The notes under the pieces are model-generated. The model was not told the DNA's origin. It ran no database searches and was given only the letters and a program-made list of their open reading frames with translations. Shown piece by piece: positions 22,976 through 31,929 of a stretch of 35,040 nt of DNA; the stretch's first letter is position 1; each line of letters opens with the position of its first letter. This stretch comes from JBBQSF01 sp038214085 (GTDB lineage Bacteria; Bacteroidota; Bacteroidia; Bacteroidales; CG2-30-32-10), in contig JBBQSF010000014.1 in assembly GCA_038214085.1 (NCBI GenBank), positions 1 to 35,040 of the forward strand, read 5' to 3'. Position numbers and translations under genes: made by a program.

Positions 22976-24391
22976 TTGAATCTTTTACCCGATATACCTA
23001 TTTTTAAAATCATTTCGCAGCAAGCTGAAATTCATGAAACAGATGCCTTTCTTATAGGTGGTTATGTTCGTGATCTCTTATTAAAACGCGATTCAAAAGA
23101 TATCGATATTGTAGTAACTGGCAGTGGAATTGATTTCGCTAAACATGTTGCAGCTTCTATCAGCCATGATATTTTGGTAAAATATTTTAAAAACTTCGGC
23201 ACTGCCATGTTCCGATACGATGGCATGGACATTGAATTTGTAGGAGCCAGAAAGGAATCCTACCAGAGCAATTCCCGAAAACCTGCTGTAGAAAACGGAA
23301 CCATTCAGGACGATCAGTTTCGTAGGGATTTTACAATTAATGCGCTGGCAATTAGTTTAAACAAAAAAAACCTAGGCGAATTGATTGATCCGTTTAACGG
23401 TTCTTCCGACTTAGAAAAAAAAATAATCAGAACGCCACTGAATCCTGAAATTACTTTTTCGGATGATCCTCTCCGTATGCTTAGAGCCATAAGGTTTGCG
23501 ACACAACTCCAATTTCAAATATTTCCGGAAACGTTTCAAGCCATTCAAAAAGTGAAAGACAGAATCAGTATCATTTCAAAAGAACGAATTGCTGACGAAT
23601 TAAATAAAATTATGCGGGCAACAAAGCCTTCTGTAGGAATTCTGCTTCTTGAAAAATCTGGACTGCTCAACTATATTTTCCCTGAATTGATTGCTCTTAA
23701 AGGCGTTGATATTATTGAAGGCAAAGGACATAAAGATAATTTTTACCATACTCTTGAAGTGCTTGATAAAGTTGCGGAGCACTCCGAAAACCCATGGCTT
23801 CGCTGGGCCGCGCTGCTTCATGATATCGCCAAACCAACAACCAAACGATTCGACAAAAAATCAGGATGGTCTTTTCATGGTCACGAGTTTGTTGGAGGCA
23901 AAATGGTATCAAGAATTTTCAAAAACCTTTCCTTACCTCAGAATGAAAAAATGAAATATGTGGAGAAGATGGTAACGCTTCATCTCAGACCCATAGTGCT
24001 TGCCGAGAACGAAGTAACTGATTCCGCGGTCAGGAGGCTTTTATTTGATGCCGGCGACGAAGTTGACGACCTTATGCTGTTATGTGAAGCAGACATCACT
24101 TCAAAAAATCAGGAAAAAGTAAAACGGTACATGCAAAACTTCGCAATCGTGCGCGAAAAACTTGTTCAAATTGAAGAGAAAGACCGCATACGAAATATGC
24201 AGCCACCTGTAAGTGGAGAAATGATAATGGAAACCTTTGGTATCGGCCCATGCCGGGAAATAGGAATTATAAAAAACGCTATAAAAGAAGCAATTCTCGA
24301 TGGTTTGATTTCAAACAATTATCAAGAGGCTTATAATCTCATGCTCAGCGAAGCAAAAAAGCTAGGATTGTTGCTAAAAAAAAGCATTTAA
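22976..24391 (+). CDS. CCA-adding tRNA nucleotidyltransferase with HD domain
   Basis: Adds or repairs the 3' CCA of tRNAs. 471 residues. The class II nucleotidyltransferase head has GGYVRDLLLKRDSKDIDIVV with the metal-binding Asp42 and Asp44, then DQFRRDFTINALAISL and DDPLRMLRAIRFATQL (nucleotide-recognition helix region). An HD phosphohydrolase-like domain follows (LLHDIAKPTTKRF, His282-Asp283, and HGHEFVGG). A TTG at 22976 is taken as the start, because no ATG lies near and MNLLPDIPIFKIIS is a normal-looking beginning; it lies 10 bp after the tsaC stop, so coupling is likely. Both partners act on tRNA maturation. Confidence 0.9.
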   Translation: MNLLPDIPIFKIISQQAEIHETDAFLIGGYVRDLLLKRDSKDIDIVVTGSGIDFAKHVAASISHDILVKYFKNFGTAMFRYDGMDIEFVGARKESYQSNSRKPAVENGTIQDDQFRRDFTINALAISLNKKNLGELIDPFNGSSDLEKKIIRTPLNPEITFSDDPLRMLRAIRFATQLQFQIFPETFQAIQKVKDRISIISKERIADELNKIMRATKPSVGILLLEKSGLLNYIFPELIALKGVDIIEGKGHKDNFYHTLEVLDKVAEHSENPWLRWAALLHDIAKPTTKRFDKKSGWSFHGHEFVGGKMVSRIFKNLSLPQNEKMKYVEKMVTLHLRPIVLAENEVTDSAVRRLLFDAGDEVDDLMLLCEADITSKNQEKVKRYMQNFAIVREKLVQIEEKDRIRNMQPPVSGEMIMETFGIGPCREIGIIKNAIKEAILDGLISNNYQEAYNLMLSEAKKLGLLLKKSI

Positions 24392-24406
24392 TTTGTTAAA
24401 AATCCC

Positions 24407-24436
24407 TTGATCTCGCTCATTTTATTACTATCTTTA
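24407..24436 (+). promoter_or_regulatory. Candidate promoter for the PRiA4-like/miaA genes
   Basis: TTG (24407-24409), 19 bp, TATCTTTA (24429-24436), one mismatch to TAnnTTTG. It lies in the 97-bp gap after the CCA-adding enzyme. A leader of about 48 nt is predicted. Confidence 0.45.
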
Positions 24437-24488
24437 TATCAATTTTAGTATTTTCGCAAAATGTATGAATGAACTAAATTTTTAAGCT

Positions 24489-25070
24489 ATGCACGCATAC
24501 ACTTTTAGAATTGTTTTGGAAGATTACGATGATTTTTATGCAGATATTGAAGTTGCTGCAAATCAGAATTTCGAAGATCTTCACAAGGTTATAGTAGAAC
24601 TAGCCGAATTAAAAGGTAATGAAATGGCCTCTTTTTATTTTTGCGATTATTCGTGGAAACGAAAAAGCGAAATAGCCCTTGTTGATCTTTCGGAACCCGA
24701 TGAGGAAGATGCAACAAAACCATTGATAATGAAAGATTGCATTCTGGCTAAAACAATATACGATCCGCATCAACGCATCATGTATGTTTATGATTTTTTA
24801 AACATGATTACTTTTTACCTTGAGTTGAAGAAAATTTCCGAAGCTCAAAAAGGTGCAAAGTATCCACGAGTTTCAAAAAAATGCGGAGAATTGCCAAAAC
24901 AAGGCGCTGTGTTACCACAAAAATTCATAACAGAATTTGAAGATGAAGCTGCTGTAGTTTTTGATGCGAACGAGAATGATTTTGAAGGTGAAGAAGGTGA
25001 AGAACCCTTTGGAGAATTCGGAGAAGAATTTAGCTCCGAAAGCACTGAAAAATCAAGTGATGAATTTTAA
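24489..25070 (+). CDS. PRiA4_ORF3-like domain protein with acidic tail
   Basis: A 193-residue cytosolic protein. The first 120 residues (AYTFRIVLEDYDDFYADIEV, FEDLHKVIVELAEL, ASFYFCDYSWKRKSEI, ILAKTIYDPHQRIMYVYDF) have the pattern of the plasmid pRiA4b ORF-3-like fold, whose function is unknown. Residues 150-193 are strongly acidic (FEDEAAVVFDANENDFEGEE...). The 3' end overlaps the miaA start by 11 bp, so the two genes are translationally linked. A role is not inferable; the association with miaA is positional only. Confidence 0.72.
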   Translation: MHAYTFRIVLEDYDDFYADIEVAANQNFEDLHKVIVELAELKGNEMASFYFCDYSWKRKSEIALVDLSEPDEEDATKPLIMKDCILAKTIYDPHQRIMYVYDFLNMITFYLELKKISEAQKGAKYPRVSKKCGELPKQGAVLPQKFITEFEDEAAVVFDANENDFEGEEGEEPFGEFGEEFSSESTEKSSDEF

Positions 25071-25971
25071 TGAACGCAAGAATCTAATTGTAATAACTGG
25101 CCCTACTGCCATTGGAAAAACAGCGTTAAGTATTCAACTGGCATCGCATTTTAATACAGAGATAATTTCTGCAGATTCGAGACAATTTTACAAAGAACTT
25201 AAAATTGGTACTGCCCCTCCTTCTGCTGAAGAACTTGCAACAGTAAAACATCATTTTATTGGAAACCTTTCGATAAATGATTCATATAATGTTTCCAAGT
25301 ATGAAACCGAAGCATTGGCAAAGATTACTGGGCTTTTTACAATCCATGACTATCTAGTAGTTGCTGGAGGATCGGGATTATTTATTGATGCACTATTGCA
25401 TGGCATCGACGATTTGCCTGATCCGGATGAAGAACTCAGGCAGTTTTTGAAACTCAAATATGCAAACGAAGGGATTTCTTCACTTCGCATGATGCTTAAA
25501 GAATACGATCCTGAGTATTATGAAGTGGTGGATCTCGCCAATTCCAAACGTTTGATGAGAGCTCTGGAAGTATGCATAAGCTCAGGGAAAAAATATTCAG
25601 AACTCCGGACAAATTTTAAAAAGCCACGCGAATTCAGCAGCATTTGCATTGCCTTGAACCGCGACAGATCTGAGTTGAACCAGTCCATTTCATTTCGAAC
25701 AGATGCAATGATTAAAAAAGGTCTTGAAGCTGAAGCTCGATTATTTTTCCAGCTTCGCCATCTGAATCCTTTAAATACAGTTGGTTACAGAGAGTTTTTT
25801 GACTATTTTGAAGGTTTGATTTCTTACGATGATGCCATTGAAAAAATAAAAACAAATACCCGCCGCTATGCTAAACGGCAGATTACCTGGTTTAAAAAGA
25901 AAGAAGAATTTTCATGGTTTCACCCTGATGATTATGCTGGAATACTAAATTTTATTAACTCTAAAAAATAA
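25060..25971 (+). CDS. miaA: tRNA dimethylallyltransferase
   Basis: Transfers a dimethylallyl group to A37 of UNN-decoding tRNAs. 303 residues. The P-loop GPTAIGKT is at residues 14-21, followed by IISADSRQFYKELKIGTA (substrate-binding Asp), VAGGSGLFIDALLHGID, and the C-terminal NTRRYAKRQITWFKK that contacts tRNA. The frame is open 33 codons further upstream, but that region overlaps the acidic tail of the previous gene. The ATG at 25060 gives the normal N-terminus. It is the third tRNA-modification or maturation gene in this run, after tsaC and the CCA-adding enzyme. Confidence 0.94.
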   Translation: MNFNERKNLIVITGPTAIGKTALSIQLASHFNTEIISADSRQFYKELKIGTAPPSAEELATVKHHFIGNLSINDSYNVSKYETEALAKITGLFTIHDYLVVAGGSGLFIDALLHGIDDLPDPDEELRQFLKLKYANEGISSLRMMLKEYDPEYYEVVDLANSKRLMRALEVCISSGKKYSELRTNFKKPREFSSICIALNRDRSELNQSISFRTDAMIKKGLEAEARLFFQLRHLNPLNTVGYREFFDYFEGLISYDDAIEKIKTNTRRYAKRQITWFKKKEEFSWFHPDDYAGILNFINSKK

Positions 25972-25978
25972 TGAGCAC

Positions 25979-26878
25979 ATGAGAGAAAACATAATAAAAT
26001 ACACCATTCGAGGCACTGCGCTTATTGTTCTTGTTGCTATAGGATATTTTCTGATTTCCGCTCTTAACGTGAACAAAAAAGAAAATCAATCCATCAATAC
26101 AAAAAAAAAGTTGGACACTTTAATACCAAGCGCACCTAAAAATGATACTATTCTTCACTTCGGTAACAGAAAAGTGTATATAAAAATTTCCGGTGATTCA
26201 ATTTCAAAAGGAACATTGCTTGTTTTGCAGGGATGGAATCTTGGCGCTGAGGAATGGTGCACAAAAACAGAATTATGCAGTAAAGCCAAGGCAAAAGGAT
26301 ATAATTTGGTTTTACCAGATATGGGAAAAAGCGTTTATTCTACGAAATATTATCCTGAAACAAGAAAAGACTGGACAGTTTATCCAACACGAAAATGGCT
26401 CACAGACACTATTATTCCTGAGTTACAGAAAAAATATGGGTTGTTTAAAACCGGAGGTAAAAATTTTCTTGTTGGCTTGTCAACCGGAGCTAGAGGTGTA
26501 GCACTTATAGCCCTTGATATGCCTGAATTGTTCATAGGTGCAGCAGCACTTTCAGGCGATTACGATCAAACACAACTTCCAGGAGATAATTTGATGACAG
26601 GGTTTTACGGTTCCTATTATTCCAACAAAGAACGATGGGAAACAGTTGACAATGTTTTATATAGAATTAAAGATTATAAAACGCCAACATATTTGGGGCA
26701 TGGAAAAATGGATAAAGTGGTTCCACCGCAGCAAACAAAACTTTTTTATGATGCCTTAAAAAAGAATTCCCCTTCATTGAAAGTGCAATTGAATATGCCA
26801 GATGCGGCGATTCATGATTACAATTATTGGAAATCGGAAGTGGATAATTTTTTAAAATTTTTTGAAGAAATTAATTAA
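25979..26878 (+). CDS. Membrane-anchored alpha/beta-hydrolase
   Basis: A 299-residue protein with an N-terminal membrane anchor (GTALIVLVAIGYFLISAL, about 11-28) and a periplasm-facing alpha/beta-hydrolase domain. The nucleophile elbow is VGLSTGARG (Ser in GxSxG), the likely acid is Asp in GHGKMDKVVPP, and the likely base is His in AAIHDYNYW. An oxyanion-type LVLQGWNLGAEEWC segment precedes them. An esterase or peptidase of unknown substrate is the best description. It begins 7 bp after miaA, and its last 8 bp overlap the convergent gene. Confidence 0.78.
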   Translation: MRENIIKYTIRGTALIVLVAIGYFLISALNVNKKENQSINTKKKLDTLIPSAPKNDTILHFGNRKVYIKISGDSISKGTLLVLQGWNLGAEEWCTKTELCSKAKAKGYNLVLPDMGKSVYSTKYYPETRKDWTVYPTRKWLTDTIIPELQKKYGLFKTGGKNFLVGLSTGARGVALIALDMPELFIGAAALSGDYDQTQLPGDNLMTGFYGSYYSNKERWETVDNVLYRIKDYKTPTYLGHGKMDKVVPPQQTKLFYDALKKNSPSLKVQLNMPDAAIHDYNYWKSEVDNFLKFFEEIN

Positions 26879-27791
26879 GCGTCCTTCCACTTTTAAGCAA
26901 CCAGGAATCGCTGAAATTATATTTTACCGATATACGTAAGCTCTTATAAGGAAAATCATTTAACCCATTTTGAAAACCAAGTTCGTACTGAAATTTATTT
27001 TTTAAAACACTTAACCCAGTGCGGAAAACCAATGGCACGTCATTATTCTTAAGGTATCCATGATAACCAGCTATTGATGTGACAAAAGAAATATTTTTTC
27101 GTGCAAGGCTTATTCCTGCAGCATAATAGGGTGCATCGTTCTGGCGATAGCCATCGGAATTTGTTTGGCAGCTGTAAAATCCAAGATCAATAAAAGGTCT
27201 GAATGATTTAAGCCATGAATCCTTTTCTGCATATTCTTTCCCAAAAGAAAGGTCGAAGAAATATCCTGAACCATCGGTATATCGTGCCGAAGAAACATTA
27301 GTACCGGATGCAGTCCTAAACGACATCCGCAACAATACATCTGGTAATTTTTTATTTTTTACCAATTGAATTAATGTTCCAAAATAAATATCTCCTCCTG
27401 CTGTTCCCTCACCATCATAATCTCGAGCAGCACGAATATCGCGGGTTATGGTATCCATTTTAAAATGTTCGAAAGGCACCACATAGGCTTCACAGGCAAT
27501 AATATTTTTCACAATAGGATAAAAAACTTTTGCAAAAGCATTTTGTGTCTGATCTCCTTTGCTGAAATGGGCATCGGCAGCCAATTGTATAAATCCATTT
27601 TCATTCAGAAGCCCTTTTTCTGCTTCAGGCACTGGCAAGGCATTAGGGCCAAGGTATTGTGGCGACATGGTAATGTATTTTAACCAGGAAGTGTGTCCAT
27701 CCCAATGGTGAACATTATTCCACCAAGAGTAATCCTGAGAAAAGGCAATAGAATTTATCAACAGGAAAATTACAAATACTAACTTCTTCAT
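26871..27791 (-). CDS. Exported protein, probable outer-membrane beta-barrel, family unknown
   Basis: A 306-residue protein with a signal peptide (MKKLVFVIFLLINSIAFSQ). The remainder alternates hydrophobic and polar residues in aromatic-rich strands (GFIQLAADAHFSKG, IYFGTLIQLV, LRMSFRTASG, FFDLSFGKEY, PFIDLGFYSC, YELGFQNGLN, SLRISVKYNF), which suggests an outer-membrane beta-barrel. I do not recognise a named family. It is the last gene of the tight - strand operon and begins 8 bp after the PAP2 gene, so a shared role in envelope lipid or glycan handling is conceivable. Confidence 0.65.
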   Translation of the reverse strand: MKKLVFVIFLLINSIAFSQDYSWWNNVHHWDGHTSWLKYITMSPQYLGPNALPVPEAEKGLLNENGFIQLAADAHFSKGDQTQNAFAKVFYPIVKNIIACEAYVVPFEHFKMDTITRDIRAARDYDGEGTAGGDIYFGTLIQLVKNKKLPDVLLRMSFRTASGTNVSSARYTDGSGYFFDLSFGKEYAEKDSWLKSFRPFIDLGFYSCQTNSDGYRQNDAPYYAAGISLARKNISFVTSIAGYHGYLKNNDVPLVFRTGLSVLKNKFQYELGFQNGLNDFPYKSLRISVKYNFSDSWLLKSGRTLN

Positions 27792-27799
27792 ATCAGAAT

Positions 27800-28735
27800 T
27801 CAGAGTTTAAAAGTCCCAGCCAAAAACACATTTTTTCCATCGCTAATTGGGAGCAGTGTCCAGTGAGTATTTTTTCTGGTTTTAACCACAAATGAACCAA
27901 TGGTATAACCAAGAGCGCCACCAACAATTACATCCGAGAACCAGTGTGCATCCTGAGTAAGTCGAGAAAGGCCAACAGCCGTGGCGGCGCTATATGCCAA
28001 AATCGGAACTATTATATTATTGCTATATTGCTTTGCAATTACAGTAGCCACGCTCCATGCAGCAATTGTATGCCCTGAGGGGAATGCGTCATATTTTGGC
28101 TGAGGATCGCTGGAGAATTGCTTAAGTGATGCAGGAAACCAGTGCCATGTACTTTGTCCATTTCCGTAACTAGGTCGTTCGCGGCCAGTAATAAGTTTGC
28201 CCACTGTAACAATTAAACCCGCATGAGCAAGGGCTTGCAACGACAATATTCCTGTTTGTTTTGCCTTTTGATTTTTAAAAATCAAACCACTTCCAAAGAA
28301 TAACAAACTTGTTCCAACAACCACCGGATTTTCGCCACCCATTGTAATAATTGGACTTGCTTTGTCAGCCCATTTATGCGAAGCCTGAAAACTTTTAAAA
28401 TTACTATAAATCTGCTCATCGTGGCGCAATGAAATCGCTGTAGCAATTAAAACAGGTGCCCAAAACAAATAACGTTTTGCCGTAAAATGTAAAGGTGATG
28501 TCCAAAGTTTTTTTTCGTCAGAAAAAAATCCTTTTAAAAAATTAATTGTATCAGGTTTGGCACTCAATATAATATCATTACTTAATTCTTTGTAATCGAA
28601 ATCAAATGCAGGAATAGAATCGCTTGTTTTAACTAAGGTATCAAGGTTTGATTGAGAAAAAACATTTCCTGAAATCATAAAGAAAACAAGTGTAAGAATA
28701 GCAAAAAAACTGATTTTATTATTGCACATAAACAA
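27800..28735 (-). CDS. PAP2-family phosphatase, exported or membrane-associated
   Basis: A 311-residue member of the type 2 phosphatidic acid phosphatase superfamily. An N-terminal signal or anchor (ISFFAILTLVFFMISGNVFS) is followed by hydrophobic segments and the three catalytic motifs: KLITGRERPSYG (around 180-190), FPSGHTIAAWS (around 218-228) and SRLTQDAHWFSDVIVGG (around 255-270). The catalytic His and Arg residues are all present. Substrates in the family include phosphatidate, undecaprenyl pyrophosphate and lipid A phosphates; which applies here cannot be read. Neighbours (GlcNAc-kinase-like, barrel protein) fit envelope metabolism. Confidence 0.87.
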   Translation of the reverse strand: MFMCNNKISFFAILTLVFFMISGNVFSQSNLDTLVKTSDSIPAFDFDYKELSNDIILSAKPDTINFLKGFFSDEKKLWTSPLHFTAKRYLFWAPVLIATAISLRHDEQIYSNFKSFQASHKWADKASPIITMGGENPVVVGTSLLFFGSGLIFKNQKAKQTGILSLQALAHAGLIVTVGKLITGRERPSYGNGQSTWHWFPASLKQFSSDPQPKYDAFPSGHTIAAWSVATVIAKQYSNNIIVPILAYSAATAVGLSRLTQDAHWFSDVIVGGALGYTIGSFVVKTRKNTHWTLLPISDGKNVFLAGTFKL

Positions 28736-28752
28736 AGCGTTGAATAAAATTA

Positions 28753-29631
28753 TTATCGTTCATAAAAGTTTAATGAATTGTATTTTTTTAGATCGGGAAA
28801 ATGAAACGGCACCAGACTATCAATAGGCGATTGAATAATTCGTCCTAAATTAATACCTTTTTCGACTGCACTTTCATTTAAAATATCTTGAAAATAAAAT
28901 GCGATTGAGCCAGTGAAATGTACCTGTTTGAGCTTAAAATCAGGATAAAGAAATATATTTTGTTCAATAAAATTATTGAAAGAATCTTTAACAAGCTGAT
29001 GTAAAAAAGGGTGGTAAATATATTTGTGAATAAATATGGAAAATGCTGCAAAATAGCGATTCGGAAAGGGATACTGGTAAACTCTGTTTAAAATTTCAAC
29101 TCTTGTTTGATTGAATTCTGTATTAAAAAGTTGAATAATATCTGTAGGCGCTTTTTCTGATAATATAGCTTTAATAAGGCTTTTTCCAAGAACAGCGCCA
29201 CTTCCTTCATCACCCAGTATATATCCAAGAGATGGTAAGTTTGACACAATCTGATTGCCATCAAAACAACAGGAATTTGATCCGGTTCCAAGAATACAGG
29301 CAATTCCTTCGCCTCCAATACATAATGCTCTTGCAGCGCCTAAAAGATCTGAAAAAATATAAATATCCGCATTCGGAAACACAGGCTTTAATCCATCTTC
29401 AACAATATTTATTTTTTCTAAAATCGAACAACCTGCACCATAAAAATACAAAGCTCGCACTTTTGAATTGCTGATAAATGGGACAAGTTCCTTTTCAAGT
29501 TCAAGCGAAATTTGTTCTGAATTCATAAAATACGGATTTAACCCAGAAGTAGAATATGAACGGATTTCATTTTCGGTTATAATTAATCGCCAGTCTGTTT
29601 TTGTTGACCCGCTGTCAGCTATTAAAATCAT
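28753..29631 (-). CDS. BadF/BadG-family ATPase, N-acetylglucosamine-kinase-like
   Basis: A 292-residue protein of the ASKHA (actin/sugar kinase) fold. The phosphate-1 loop is LIADSGSTKTDWRLI, the central motif is ACILGTGSNSC, and LPSLGYILGDEGSGAVLGK is characteristic of the BadF/BcrA-type group that includes eukaryote-like GlcNAc kinases. Most Bacteroidota members are annotated as GlcNAc kinases, likely for recycling of cell-wall sugars, but the substrate is inferred. It is inside the six-gene operon, 17 bp from the PAP2 gene and 5 bp from the MATE gene. Confidence 0.82.
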   Translation of the reverse strand: MILIADSGSTKTDWRLIITENEIRSYSTSGLNPYFMNSEQISLELEKELVPFISNSKVRALYFYGAGCSILEKINIVEDGLKPVFPNADIYIFSDLLGAARALCIGGEGIACILGTGSNSCCFDGNQIVSNLPSLGYILGDEGSGAVLGKSLIKAILSEKAPTDIIQLFNTEFNQTRVEILNRVYQYPFPNRYFAAFSIFIHKYIYHPFLHQLVKDSFNNFIEQNIFLYPDFKLKQVHFTGSIAFYFQDILNESAVEKGINLGRIIQSPIDSLVPFHFPDLKKYNSLNFYER

Positions 29632-29636
29632 TTTAT

Positions 29637-31007
29637 TTATTTAACAATGTTATCAATATTTTCTTCAATTAAACCTGGCTTCACAATTACTTTTGTTTTC
29701 CAGCGACCGCTTTGGTAATAAATCATAGTAACAATCATACCTGCAAACCATGCAATTGGGACTGACCACCATATCCCGGATACTCCGATCCAACGCGATA
29801 AAAAATAGGCAAGAGGAATACGGATCAGCCAAAGAGAGAATAATGTAATAAACATAGGAACAAGAGTATCGCCAGCACCCCTGAATACTCCTGTGTTAAC
29901 AAACATTATGGAAAAAATCACATAAAATGAGCAAACAATTAAAAGATAAGAAGCACCAATGCGAATAACCTCAGGATCCTGATTAAAAAGAGACATCAGG
30001 CTTTTTGAAAATAATAAAACAAGTATGGAAACAAAAATCGAAAAAGCACCCGTCATCAGAAGTGTTGCTTTGTAACCTCTTTTAACGCGATCGGGTTTTC
30101 CGGCACCGAGGTTTTGCCCGACAAAAGCCATCAATGCCATAGCGAAATTCATGGCTGGTAAAGAAGCGAAGGAATCAATTCGGCCGGCAATGGTGTATGC
30201 AGCTATGGTGTCAGTTCCAAAATCATTAACAATACGAAGCAACGCAATCATTCCAAACGCAACAAAAACCTGCTGTAAACCCGAAGGAAGGCCTATCTTA
30301 AGGCTTTTAATAAATATCAATTTATCAAAATAAATTTTAGTAAACGAAATTCGGATATAAGGATTTCGTTTATTCAAATAAAATGTTGCAGATAAAAACG
30401 CAATAGCCTGCGAAATTAGTGAAGCATAAGCAGCTCCTTCGATGCCAAACTTAAAATAAACAATCAGAATCAATTCAACAATAATACTGATAATGGTTGC
30501 AATTATCATAAAGTACAGAGGTGTTTTAGAATCGCCCAAACCTCTTAATATCGCATTGGTTCCGTTAAACCCCGCCATAAATATCAAACCTGCAAGATAA
30601 ATTCGAAGGTAAAGTATTGCATGAGGAAGTACTTCTGCCGGCAGGTTCAGTAACAAGAAAATATCTTCGCTAAAATATATTCCTACCACAGAAACCAATA
30701 CTGAAGCAAAAAATAGAAAAATATATGCCGTATCAATGGCGCGTTTCACATTTACCAAATCTTTAGCACCAAAATACTGTGAAATAATAATTGTGATTCC
30801 TGCAGTGATCCCAATAATTAATGAAATAAGGCCAAAAATAATTGGGAAAGACGCTCCAATAGCAGCGACAGCATGCTTACCAAGAAAATTTCCAACAATG
30901 ATGCTATCAACCAAAGTATTTAAAATCTGAAAAACATTTCCAAGCAGCATTGGTACTGCAAAATACAATATTAGTTTCCCTTCATTTCCCTTTGTTAGAT
31001 CTTTCAT
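29637..31007 (-). CDS. MATE-family efflux transporter
   Basis: A 456-residue integral membrane protein with 12 hydrophobic segments in two similar halves, as in MATE exporters. The N-terminus is typical: KDLTKGNEGKLILYFAVPML, followed by LVDSIIVGNFLGKHAVAAIG and ITIIISQYFGAKD. The second half has SFASLPAMNFAMALMAFVGQNLGAG and the end VTMIYYQSGRWKTK. It probably exports cationic compounds in exchange for Na+ or H+. Four bases separate it from rnz. Confidence 0.9.
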   Translation of the reverse strand: MKDLTKGNEGKLILYFAVPMLLGNVFQILNTLVDSIIVGNFLGKHAVAAIGASFPIIFGLISLIIGITAGITIIISQYFGAKDLVNVKRAIDTAYIFLFFASVLVSVVGIYFSEDIFLLLNLPAEVLPHAILYLRIYLAGLIFMAGFNGTNAILRGLGDSKTPLYFMIIATIISIIVELILIVYFKFGIEGAAYASLISQAIAFLSATFYLNKRNPYIRISFTKIYFDKLIFIKSLKIGLPSGLQQVFVAFGMIALLRIVNDFGTDTIAAYTIAGRIDSFASLPAMNFAMALMAFVGQNLGAGKPDRVKRGYKATLLMTGAFSIFVSILVLLFSKSLMSLFNQDPEVIRIGASYLLIVCSFYVIFSIMFVNTGVFRGAGDTLVPMFITLFSLWLIRIPLAYFLSRWIGVSGIWWSVPIAWFAGMIVTMIYYQSGRWKTKVIVKPGLIEENIDNIVK

Positions 31008-31011
31008 TTTG

Positions 31012-31923
31012 CTAACAATAATAATCCATACCTTCTACTGCCAATGCTGTATTAGGAAATACGGTCTGCGCTTCATCCAAAAGAGGTTGCAAATCATTAT
31101 ATCGGGCAGAGTAATGCCCAATAATTAACTTTTCTACTTCGGCTTTTTTTGCAATTGTAGCAGCATCAATCGTAGTAGAGTGAAATTTTTCACGTGCATT
31201 TTTTACTTTATCCTGCATAAAAGTTGCTTCGTGATAAAGCATTTTCACTCCTTTGATGAGCGGGATAAAAGACTCGGTATATGCCGTATCAGAGCAATAA
31301 GCGAATGTCGAAATTTCTTGGGCAGGTAAAGTTAATTCTTCCGTAGTATAAAATTTTCCAAAATTATCAGTATATCCTTCGCCATTTTTTATCTGAAACA
31401 TTGCGCTTATGGGTATTTGCAATTGCTCGATAAGTGCTTTATTTATTTTAGGTTCTTTTGGCTTTTCTGAAAACAGAAAACCTACAGTTGGAATTCTGTG
31501 TTCAAGTGGAATGGTACGTACTGTAATTGTTTTTGTTTCAAGAATTACTTCAGAAGAAAGGTCGTTTAGTGCATGGAATTCAAGTGGATACATCAAACTG
31601 GTATTTGATAATTCCATTTGTATATCAATTATTTCCAGTAAACCATGATCGGCATACAGATGCAATGGGTTTTTCCTGCCAAGCAAATGAAACGTAAACA
31701 ACAACCCCATTAGGCCTAGATAATGATCGCCATGCAAGTGGCTGATAAAAATATGATCGATGCGCTGAAATTTAATTCCGTATTTACGCATCTGCATTTG
31801 AGCGCCTTCTCCACAATCAATTAAAAACAAGCGCTCATTTACGTTAAGTATTTGAGCGCTTGAATGTCGGTGTAATGTTGGTGTTGCTGAGCTGCAACCT
31901 AATATTGTTAATTTAAAAGGCAT
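31012..31923 (-). CDS. rnz: Ribonuclease Z
   Basis: A metallo-beta-lactamase endonuclease that removes the 3' trailer of tRNA precursors. 303 residues, the short bacterial form. N-terminus MPFKLTILGCSSATPTLHRHSSAQI is typical. The zinc motif is FISHLHGDHYLGLMGLL (about 58-74); further ligands are in AYCSDTAY and LYHEATF, and the C-terminal His is in LIIGHYSARY. It lies within the operon, 6 bp from the T9SS protein gene. The presence of a tRNA gene is not required for this assignment. Confidence 0.94.
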   Translation of the reverse strand: MPFKLTILGCSSATPTLHRHSSAQILNVNERLFLIDCGEGAQMQMRKYGIKFQRIDHIFISHLHGDHYLGLMGLLFTFHLLGRKNPLHLYADHGLLEIIDIQMELSNTSLMYPLEFHALNDLSSEVILETKTITVRTIPLEHRIPTVGFLFSEKPKEPKINKALIEQLQIPISAMFQIKNGEGYTDNFGKFYTTEELTLPAQEISTFAYCSDTAYTESFIPLIKGVKMLYHEATFMQDKVKNAREKFHSTTIDAATIAKKAEVEKLIIGHYSARYNDLQPLLDEAQTVFPNTALAVEGMDYYC

Positions 31924-31929
31924 TCGGCA

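Noticed and set aside
24961..25059. A 33-codon N-terminal extension of MiaA
   Set aside because: It overlaps the acidic tail of the upstream gene in another frame, and family members begin near the ATG at 25060, 13 residues before the P-loop.
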